NCBI GenBank assembly: GCA_016806645.1
Contig: JACSYO010000415.1
Location: forward strand, 8,254,501 to 8,318,500
DNA: 64,000 nt
Direction: 5' to 3'
Source of the DNA: Ophiodon elongatus
Taxonomy: Eukaryota > Chordata > Actinopteri > Perciformes > Hexagrammidae
Shown here: piece by piece, positions 10,386-20,600 of the stretch
Layout of the letters: each line of letters opens with the position of its first letter
Position numbering within the stretch: position 1 is the stretch's first letter
Position numbers and translations under genes: made by a program
The notes under the pieces: generated by a model
The model's input: only the letters and a program-made list of their open reading frames with translations
Databases searched by the model: none
What the model was told of the DNA's origin: nothing

Positions 10386-11715
10386 CGGCCACAGCCGCGG
10401 AGCGAGTCTCCCCCCGCCTCACTTTGGAGATGATTTCAGGATGTGCAAACTTTTAGGCTCTTGTCTGACAGGCAGAGCGGCAGACCACCCACAGACACGC
10501 GCCTAGGCGTCTGTCCCACTGAGGAACTATTGTTTACTGTGGATGCCCCCCACCCCCCTCTCCCCTCCCTTTGACCCTCTCCCCTCAACTCAACACTGCC
10601 CCCGTGTGGGCTAAAAGGTACTTTCTCCACCGTGACAGACTTGTCATCCAGACTGGGGAGCCAGCGGGCTGCGGTGAGGGAGGACTGTGGCAGCGGGGCT
10701 TCAGCTGCATTCACGTCCCGTGGGAAAAAACACGCCTGAAGACTTCACGCTTAAAAGCAGCAACTGGGGAGCTAAACATGCTGCAGTTGAAGTTTCCCCA
10801 CACATTTCTGCCTGCAACTGATCATCTAGTGTGTGTGTGTGTGTGTTCAAAAGGCCCACTTTGTCAGAATTATTTTTGGTATTTTAAATGGAGATATTTT
10901 ACATTTTCAAAATCCTTTTTTTTTTTCCATCAGCCAGCTTTATATGAATTTATCACAGCTGGATTGAAAATAAATTTTCAATCTCAAAAAAGGGAGACAA
11001 AGGTCATTGGACCATTTTAGAGATGTCCTCAAATACATGAGGGCATGTTTTGTACAGCAAAAATCCTGCCAGTCTTTGCTCTGAGACATTAAAAAAAGCT
11101 TTATTTTTTTTATTTGATATTCAATCTTTAGTAATTGGAGAAACCAGGTTGTTTCAAAGAGCCAAAGATGAACAGCATGTTTTATAATTCGTCTCCAATG
11201 ATACCTTTGTTTGAACAAATGTGGCTCACTTAGCTGCTGTCATAAAAACTTTGTAAATATAGAAATGAATATATTATCTTTGCAGTGATGTTAAACAGCC
11301 TTGTTTAAGGGGTTTGTGACCAAAGATTGCACACATTTGCTCAATATACATAATTTTGTGAATAAACCATGAAATGTGGGAATACAAGCCAAACCAAAGC
11401 AGCGTTATGAATGTCAGTGTCCTACAGCAACTTGTCTGTGGTATTAAAGGGCTGGTTCACCCAAAATGTCACTCAAGTACTGATTTAAATTGTTTTTGGT
11501 CAACCAAAATCTTATTTTTGAAATGCTATAATGCATTTTCTTTATCAAATCCAGTACATTGTTCAGTCAATTAGAACAGAAACCCGGTATACCAGAAAGA
11601 ATGTACATTGTGCTTTAAATGCTATAGCTTTCTTTTATGTATGAACATATATTTTTGAATGTAACCATGGGAATGTGTGTGTATAATGTAAATAAAAATG
11701 GCTGCACTTTTCATC
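10386..11715 (+). other. pear1: pear1 3' UTR
   Basis: Non-coding sequence runs from the stop to just past the AATAAA at 11,691. It contains a short (TG)n near 10,831-10,846 and AT-rich tracts. The exact cleavage site is not visible. Confidence 0.65.
11691..11696 (+). terminator. pear1: Candidate pear1 poly(A) signal AATAAA
   Basis: AATAAA lies 1.3 kb after the stop, with a T/G-rich stretch (CTTTTCATCTGTGGTTTTG) just downstream, as expected for a downstream element. Confidence 0.6.
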
Positions 11716-13276
11716 TGTGGTTTTGAATGACAGAATAACTACAGCAGCCAGTCACTGGAAAAAAAATGAATTTTACTCAGCATTATTTTAGAAAAACAAA
11801 AAGGAAAAAAAACACCATTCATTACATCGACTTAATGGCTTTTTCATGTTAACAGCATCATTATGATAGACACATCTTACATCAAGCAAATAACTTTGGC
11901 ATTAAAGGCTCGCAACAAGAAATCCCTCCAAGTAACATTTTTAATCCTCAAGTCCTTTAAAAGATTCCTGAGGCTTCAATCAAGACGAAGGGCGGGTTCA
12001 CGATTTCACAAAGGCCTCAAGACTTTGTCACATCTGTGATTTGAAGCTGATTTTGTATAGTGTCTTGGTTCTTCATTAACTTGTTAAATAGCTTTTGTGT
12101 TTAAGAAAACACTAAAACAAGAAGTTTTGTACAGGAAGTAGTTTCTTTCTGCTTTATAATCAGACAGGCCTCTGAAAAACCCTGACCGCACCCTTTAAAT
12201 GATCCGTTTCGAGTATGGATGATACAATTACATACGGTAATTGGTCTCATTTACATTCTCATGAGCTAAATATTTGTCAATTATAAGTCTTTGGAGCTTG
12301 TCATTTCTTTAACAATTGTTAGACTTTTTAAAGGCACTTCAGGGATCATGGTGTCAAAATCAGACATTTACTTAAGGCTAAAATAATCTAATGTGGCAAA
12401 CACCATCTTATAAGAATACAAAAACAAAAGCTATCAAGTATTTTCTGTAAATGCTTTGCTTTTCACTGGAGTATAAATGATTTAAGCTGCCAGACTACAG
12501 TACAAATCTACCTGCTGTGCATATTTGGCGAGGTCCTTAATAGAAGCAGTGCATGAAGCCAAAGTATAGAAACCCCACAATCCCAAAATCATGCCTAGAG
12601 ATTTGCAAAGTCAGTCAGCAAAGAAAAAAAGAAAAAAAAGAAAAGCCCTTATGACCAGTTTTTAGGAGCAACACAAATCGGACAGCTGACAGTCACAAGA
12701 CCGTGATACGAGCCATGTGCCCAAAGAACAGGGATTATCGTTTTCTGTCCTCTAAAAGGCACATTTGTTTGTTTTTTAGTCTGTAAAAAAGCTTGTTAAA
12801 ATGTTTCCAAAAAACAACTGTTGCACTCTGTAAACAGCAGCACCAGCTCGCTATTGGAACAATGTTCATTTGGATGAATAAGCAGTAAAATCCTACAAAT
12901 ATATACTTTATGTATGGCACCAGTAGAGATTCAAAACACAGTACCCATTTCTGATATGTCTCCAGGTAGAACACAAATCCTTTTGTGCAACACGTTTAAA
13001 TGTCAAACTGAGATAAGCATTTATAACTTTTGACTTATCCAGTAAACAATTCCTTATTTCCGTACACGTTCATAGCCACATACATCTCTCTGGAGCTGAG
13101 CTGTGAATTACAAAAAATATATATACTCATCTCAAATATGAATAATTTCTGTGTACTCCATAGCAGTCCAAACGTATGATCTAAATCTACATAAAGAAAT
13201 GTACTACGACATGTTTGTCTAAGGCTAAAAAAAAATAAAAAATCAGCTGAACACCCTGAGCTTAAAGTACTTTGGA
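11716..13276. other. Tail-to-tail intergenic spacer between pear1 and lmna
   Basis: About 1.5 kb of AT-rich sequence. No open frame has family character and no RNA gene is recognisable. An ATTAAA on the minus strand near 11,938-11,943 could serve as a distal lmna poly(A) signal, in which case most of this stretch would be lmna 3' UTR. Confidence 0.5.
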
Positions 13277-13282
13277 TTTATT
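13277..13282 (-). terminator. lmna: Candidate lmna poly(A) signal AATAAA
   Basis: TTTATT on the plus strand reads AATAAA on the minus strand, about 580 nt after the lmna stop. It is the only canonical hexamer I found on the minus strand between the two genes. Confidence 0.5.
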
Positions 13283-13573
13283 TTACAACATAGTTTATCA
13301 AAACACTAAATTTATGCATTTTCCCTGTAGTATACAGCAAAATACTGTTCCAAAAAAACAAGGATATTTAGATTGTAAACATTAAATAAAGATTTGAGCA
13401 ATTTGATGGACAATAAACATGATTAACAAACCCCACAGGATTCATGTTCCTGTCTGTATGGCTGTGGAGACGTATATTCCTGACAGGGTTCACTAGCTGT
13501 GCGTGTTGAGCGTTGACAGCATTGCCATTAAATGTGAAACCTCAGATCAAAGCACAAGCACTGGTCAATGGAG

Positions 13574-13576
<3 letters not shown>

Positions 13577-13606
<30 letters not shown>
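13577..13606. repeat. (TG)15 microsatellite in lmna 3' UTR
   Basis: Perfect dinucleotide run read directly, transcribed as (CA)n in the lmna mRNA. Confidence 0.9.
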
Positions 13607-13607
<1 letters not shown>

Positions 13608-13862
13608 AAGAAGAGCAGGACAAGCAATAGCACAGCAAACATGCAATAACATAACTTGAATATAAAACAAAAAAGCTGAATATGAAAATCCTGTGCCCTT
13701 TTCCCCAAAAACCTCGAAGCAACGCTAACCTGCAGATTAATCTGAATACAAAAAAAATATCATATATATAAAAAAATAATAAAGACAAATAACCCAACAG
13801 TGGAAAATGATTATTCTCCTTTGTAGGCTGCAGGAGGTGTTGGTTCAGGTGAGGTCTGTTTT

Positions 13863-13898
13863 TTACATGACGGAGCAGTTCTCCGGCTTGGCACGGCT
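13863..13898 (-). CDS. lmna: lmna exon 12: CaaX box
   Basis: On the minus strand the acceptor CCTTCAG precedes SRAKPENCSVM and TAA (13863-13865). Cys667 is the expected farnesylation site. Human ends SPQNCSIM, so the small exon and final NCS(V/I)M are conserved. Confidence 0.93.
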   Translation of the reverse strand, partial: SRAKPENCSVM

Positions 13899-14522
13899 CT
13901 GAAGGAGGAAGTGACACAATGCAGCGTTAAATGTGGAGAAAATAAGAAAAATAAAAAAGGGATGTAAACAAATCTATAAGGAACAGCGGTTCTATTTAAT
14001 TTGTAATGGAATAACTTTTACCCCCAGTAAACCTCCATACAATGAACTGAGTGGTGGTTTCAGAAAAACAGATTCATTTCACCAAACAATCAAGAGATCT
14101 TCAATACATCCTTTTGCACCGTTTGTTTGTCCTCCAAGTATTTAAAAACCAAAACGCAGAGGATGAAGGACAGAAAATTAAACTTCAGCTGGTGACTTCA
14201 AAGCCAATCAAAGCTAATATGGAGCTTTGAAAGTTTACTGCAACAATGATGATATCATCCAAGAGTGCAAACATCTCACAGAACTTGCCAAAACATCTGT
14301 GTGTTATTGTGGTACAGGAAACTTAACATGTGTGGCTAAATAAGTGTTTGTGTGTTTAGTGTGGTTCTGTTGGCATTTTGTGAAACAGAGCAACATGGGG
14401 GAGGGTTTACCTAGTTACCTTTGAAATGGCAGCTACACATACAAATGTAACGCTAAACAGCTCGCCCGCATCGCTTTCACCTCCCTCTCTCTGCCACAAA
14501 TATGTTGCACAGAGTTAAATAT

Positions 14523-14616
<94 letters not shown>

Positions 14617-17600
14617 AAGCTGGTCCAATCCTCAGGCGTATCAATACTTTCTCAACTTCTCATTTGGTTTGTTGTTGGGTTGAACTTGGTGAAAGCTGCA
14701 ATGTGGGGTTTGCAGTTCTGGTTGTTGGGGGCTCATCTCGGTCAACATTTTTAGTTTATGGCTGTAGGATTTCTCGGTTACCTTTAAAAAAGGTGCAGTG
14801 TGTAGGATTTAGCGGCATCTTGCGGTGAGGTTGCAGATTTGGCCAGTGTGCAGAAGAACTATAGTGGCTGACGAGAAAACGTGAATGGTCCTATCTAGAG
14901 CCAATGTTTGGGTAATTCTCTTGGGCAAAGTCTGCAGAAATGCAGATTTACAGAAAGTGTTCATAAAGGGTTCAAAATATCAGTGGGACGGCCCACTTTG
15001 CAGGAATGCGTCCAAAGTCTGTGAGTCCGGAGATTGGGCCTTCATCTCTGTGGACAGATTTGTGACCCTGATAGCAATGCAGTCATAAAACTTATTAGGT
15101 GTGAAGTTGAGATCAAAATACGAAGTTCAAAGTTTGAAGATGGGTGTGGTCCGAGCAAGGGCGTCAGAAGTAAAGAGGTAGGATTTGGGGAAGTGGTCAT
15201 TGCCTGCACTTTATATGTAATTAACTGAAGAGCCCTTGCACCAAAACACACTTCAAAATCTTTAACTTGTAGAGTTTAGTGTAATTTCACAAACCATTTT
15301 AAACTGTGATAAAATGATTTCTCGTAAAATATAGAACAGTGTTGTTTCGCTCCATGCTGTGTAATTACTGTTCATGTTGTAGCCGATAACTGTACAGTAC
15401 CTTTCTGGGCTCGTTGGTCCCCATGAAAAAGGAATGTCCCACGATGCCCTCAGGTAGACCCCCACTGCTGCCAACACCGGAGCGGTCCGATGTCTGCCCG
15501 CAGGAGTCGCAGATCACCGTGCGGCTCCGAAGGTTGTACTCGTTGTCACCGCTTGTGCTGTGAGCTCCCTGCAGGGGGCGACACAACAGGGCACTTGACA
15601 CCGCTGCTTCACTGGGAAATGCCACAGGAGTTGCCTGAACAGAAAAGGTACTTACCATGTCATCGTCTTCGTCATCATGGAACAGGGTGCGAGTCACTTT
15701 CCTCATGGCCATTTCCTGATGGTTAATAAAGTGACAAAATAGTTAAGAAATTGCCATTAAAAAAAAGAAACATAAGGCACGCTAAACCAAATACAGGCGA
15801 AGTCAGACCTCTCCGTTGGCGCTGATGAGGGAGGTCTGCAGGAGGTCGCCGGTTCCCCAGGAACTCTGGTTCTTCCACACCAGGTCAGAGGGAGGGTTGT
15901 GGGTTCCACCGCCGGACGCAGCCCAGATCTGCAAAGGTAAAATTTTGCAAGAGATTGTGAACTTTTAATCTTTTTTTTTTTATCATTTTAAAACTGCTCA
16001 TGACAATGAAAAAACAGAACAGAATTGTCAACATTTAAAAACACACTAACTATTAAAAAAAACCTATTCAACATGGTATTTGTCACATACATACATACCA
16101 GAAATCATCATTGCATGTATGTAGATGTTGTCCAATGTCAAGTCTCTATTTGATCATGTTACAAGACAATGGAAGGCGTGTGTTTCATAAATAGTAACTA
16201 GCGGGCATTGAGGCCCGTCGTAACTATCCTACGCCACTTCTGACTCCTAAAGTGTCAGGACATTTACGTCACCACTTATCCGAATTTTGCTCCACAGCAC
16301 TTCTAATAGTCAAAAAACGAATAGTACCTTTATGTGTGTTGGGCAATAATAGTAAAAAAAACAATAAGATCAAGAAATGGACAAATCTAGAAAGTCGATG
16401 TAACTTACAGTGACCGTTCCTCCTGCCTTCAGATTGAACTTGTGGGGAAACTTGTAGAGGATGGGAGTGGCGTTACCGACTTGTCTCTTCACCTGCCAGT
16501 TGGCCAGAGATTGGTCCTGCATGAGACAAATGGGAAGAGAGATGGAGGATAGGAGAAAACTTTTAAAAACAAAAGCTAAATTTGGCTTGTACATTTTTTT
16601 TAAAGTCTAAAAATGTGAAATCTGAAGCAACTGATAATTACACCTATCCTTAGAATATACAGTATACTGCAGCGTCAAAATACCAGAAGGCTACTTTTAA
16701 CCATAGAATGAAATCATAAAATGTTGTTATGGAAACAGGACCGTCGATATGAAATCTTTTCCAACCTTTTGCAAACTCAGTGCTGTGAAATCCCCTTAAA
16801 CCAGGTTAAAAGGGTTTGAAAAGCCACCTGATAGATGGACTCACTAACCTCATCAGCCTTGTTGCTGAGACGGATGAACTTGCCCTCCAGGTCAACCTCG
16901 TCCACTGTGATGCGGCCGCTGGCTGAGGCTTGCTGACTAATGCGAGTCTTGGTCACAGTGCCCCCCACCATGCTGGAGGTCTCGCTATCGTTGTCATTGG
17001 GGCGGCGGCGCTTCTTGGTGTTGACTGTGCCGGAGGAGTTGCGGCTGCTGGAGGCGGTGCCGGTGGCGGTGGCAGTGGCGGTGCCAGCGCCGGAGGTGTG
17101 GAGTGTGTGGCTGTGGCTGTGGCCTGAGCCGGAGGAGTGGATGATGCGGCTGGTCTGGCCGTGGCCTGATCCGGAGGTCCTCGTCACTGTGACCTTGTCG
17201 TTGGGTGAACCGCCGGGTGACAGACACAGTCTGAGGAAAGAGGGCACAGGAGATTCAGATGATGGATTTAGACCGAAGCAGTCACATGTAACATACCATC
17301 TCTCCTCCTGCTCTGGCACTTGAACCCGTACAGAAGCTACTGTAACCAGTGATTTGTTGGCGCTCCAAGAACCAGAACCGTTCTTGGAAGAACTGGCTTT
17401 GCTGTTACTGCAGCAGGCTCACAGAAAAATCTGCACCAGAACACTTTTACCTTTGTAACTTTAAGGCCATTCTTAGTAACTGTTATCTGCCTGTGATTGC
17501 TTTCACCGAGCCTGTAACCTGTTCACTGTCAGTTTACTGGGATATTAAGTGACCATCTGTTACTTTCATTACATCTGTGTTTTTGAGCTTCACTGATAAC

Positions 17601-20600
17601 AGGGTGTTGCTGTAAAAAAAAAAAAAAAAAAACAGCAGGTAAACTTAAACCTATTTGTTTAACAGGGTAAGTAAACAGTGAAAATCTTACAGTGGTTACT
17701 TTTTATAGCCATTACTCTTTCAAACTCAAATCAGAACTGGTGATTGTTGGATCAGTGGAAATTTTGTTTGTCGTGTTTGAATGAAGTGTGTTTCGACGAT
17801 CAGCAAGGTAAAATTACTTTTTGTCTGACTGGAGCTTTGAGAAAATATTAATTGTTTGTTTTGTACATTAATTATAATAATTGTCCTATTGAACAACTGG
17901 CTGCACTGACCCAAAAGTAGAAGATTACGTCCGTATGTGGTTGTTAACCATCTGATTGCAAAATCCTTAATCTGTTGCTATGACTGCACCCAGTCTTCTG
18001 GTTTCAAGTCTTTCACCAGAATTTAGAAACTTGCTGCAGAGATTTGATGATGTTGAGTGATGATGCTGACAGGCGGTGATGGGGTTGAGGTCAAGGCTCT
18101 GTGTAGGGCAGTCAGGTACTTCAACACCAAGAAACATTTATTTATGGACCTGGCTTTGTGCACGGGGAATCTTCCCCAAACGGCTTTAACAAAGTTAAAA
18201 GCACCTATTGTCTAAAATACCATCATATGCTGTAACAATAAGGTTTTCCTTTATTAAAATTAAGGCAGACAGGAATGCCTCTATGTAGGGTTATAGTGAT
18301 TTGAAAAGGATATCCACTAAACTGTTTGCCAAGCTCATATGTGCCTGATTGGCAAAGTCAGTTTGTTTTCTGACTCTCTTCCTGTAACAACCTGTTGCCC
18401 TTCAGTTGCCTCAAGGTGGATGTTTTTCAATGGTTTAGCTTTTCACAACAACCTCACCTCTCCTCCTCTCCCTCCAGCAGCTTCCTGTACGCATTAATCT
18501 CCATGTCCAGGGCCAGTTTGATGTCCAGCAGCTCCTGGTACTCGTCCAGCTGCTGCAGCAGCCGAGCTCGGATATCAGCCATCTCCCGCTCTTTATCCTC
18601 CAGCCGCCGCCGCATCATGTCCCGCTCCCTCGACATAGCCTCCTCCAGCTCCCGCACTTTGGACTCGCTCGCTGCCAGCTGGTTAAAGAGAACACGCATA
18701 CAAAGGTTAGTCAATTAAGACCAGTTAAGCAGTCTGTACACAACTTGTAACAGTACAAATACTGCAAGTCTGCTTGATGAGTCGTGTGAAGCTTAACAGT
18801 AAATTAATCAATGATGCTCAGTCAGCTGCCAAGCGGCCAGTAAAACCAGCAGACTGATAAACCACTGACTGTGTGTGTAGAGGGGTGTGTGTGCGTACCT
18901 GTTTCTGCAGCAGGCTGAGCTGGCTTGACATGCCCTCCACTCGCATACGGGTCTGCTGCAGCTCTTCATGAGCGGCTCCCACCAAGTGGCTGTTCCTGTC
19001 AGCTGAATGACGAGCGTTGTCCAGCTGACAGAAAGAGAGAGAGGATTCAGCCACAGCTACATACAGTCTCAGCCACAGCTACATACATACATACAGTCTC
19101 AGCCACAGCTACATACATACATACAGTCTCAGCCACAGCTACATACATACAGTCTCAGCCACAGCTACATACAGTCTCAGCCACAGCTACATACATACAT
19201 ACAGTCTCAGCCACAGCTGCATACATACATACAGTCTCAGCCACAGCTGCATACATACATACAGTCTCAGCCACAGCTGCATGCATACATACATACAGTC
19301 TCAGCCACAGCTGCATGCATACATACATACATACAGTCTCAGCCACATACATACAGTCTCAGCCACATACATACATACATACAGTCTCAGCCACATACAT
19401 ACAGTCTCAGCCACATACATACATACAGTCTCAGCCACATACATACATACAGTCTCAGCCACATACATACATACAGTCTCAGCCATACATACATACATAC
19501 ATACATACATACAGTCTCAGCCATACATACATACATACATACAGTCTCAGCCATACATACATACATACATACAGTCTCAGCCATACATACATACATACAG
19601 TCTCAGCCATACATACATACAGTCTCAGCCATACATACATACATACATACATACATACATACAGTCTCAGCCATACATACATACATACATACATACATAC
19701 ATACATACATACATACATACAGTCTCAGCCATACATACATACATACATACATACATACATACATACAGTCTCAGCCATACATACATACATACATACATAC
19801 ATACATACATACATACATACATAGGCAGGGGGCTGCTGTGAAGCGCCTAGGGGACACTTCCACATGCGGACAGGAGGCACTGGCGATCAAACCGCTAACC
19901 TTGTGATTAAAGGACGACCTGCTCTACACCCTGAGCAACAGCCGCCCCGCTTCCTGCACTGAACCACCTAGCAAGGACTGAGCTGTTTAAATACAGACTT
20001 TACCCAGAGTTCTGTTTACTGTATTTCAGGGGACGGTCATCATTTTAGGAATAAAATATTTTGCTCTTTTGAAGAACAAACAACTCTTTAGCCTCTTGCT
20101 AACTTTTCTGTTGAGTTAGCTCATTTAGAAATAGTAATTCCCAAAATAGATTTTCCAAAGGGGTCTAGTAAATAAAAGAAAAGTTTAGCTATGGTTTTAT
20201 TTACAAGTAAATTCCAATGACAAAAAAACTGTTGCGTTTATCCACATTTCTCTCACAACACACTGATTACGGCTGTTAAATTATATCTCTTCCTGTATGA
20301 AGATAAAAGTCAACAGCAAGCTAAATAAGGATTTTACCCACTGATTGAGTGTAAAAAGGGTGTTAATCAATATGCATTACCTGAGCTGTGGATGTTGGAC
20401 TATTCGTAGATCTTTAAAGTCATTTGCAAAACATCTACACACAAAACTGAACTAAGACAAATGCACAACAGCCTCTACTTCGACTGTAGGTGGCGACAGA
20501 GCTGCGTCTGCTGCAGCATCCAGACCTACCTTAGAGTTGTAGGTCTTCTCGATCTCCTCCTTGTAGAGGCGGACCTGCTCCTCCTGTTGGGCTCTCATAT

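Larger units (their letters stand above)
13277..13862 (-). other. lmna: lmna 3' UTR (proximal form)
   Basis: Non-coding sequence from the stop to the proximal poly(A) signal. It includes a (TG)n tract at 13,577-13,606. Confidence 0.5.
13899..15400 (-). other. lmna intron 11
   Basis: A 1.5 kb intron holding a 92-bp (GT)n array and a truncated interspersed repeat (see those entries). If intron 11 is retained, the frame continues VLYSYRLQHEQ and stops at 15,365, which would remove the CaaX box. Confidence 0.8.

Noticed and set aside
15656..15715. A mammalian-type lamin C terminus after exon 10
   Set aside because: Reading past exon 10 gives no stop before exon 11, so the VSGSRR-type ending is not encoded here.
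16940..17323. 127-codon plus-strand open frame
   Set aside because: Antisense shadow of lmna exon 7; its Val/Ala/Leu repeats mirror the Ser/Gly/His codons on the coding strand.
18925..19906. Overlapping open frames of 299, 299 and 186 codons on the plus strand and several on the minus strand
   Set aside because: They translate only the CAGTCTCAGCC/CATA minisatellite and lie antisense within an lmna intron; the units simply contain no stop codons.
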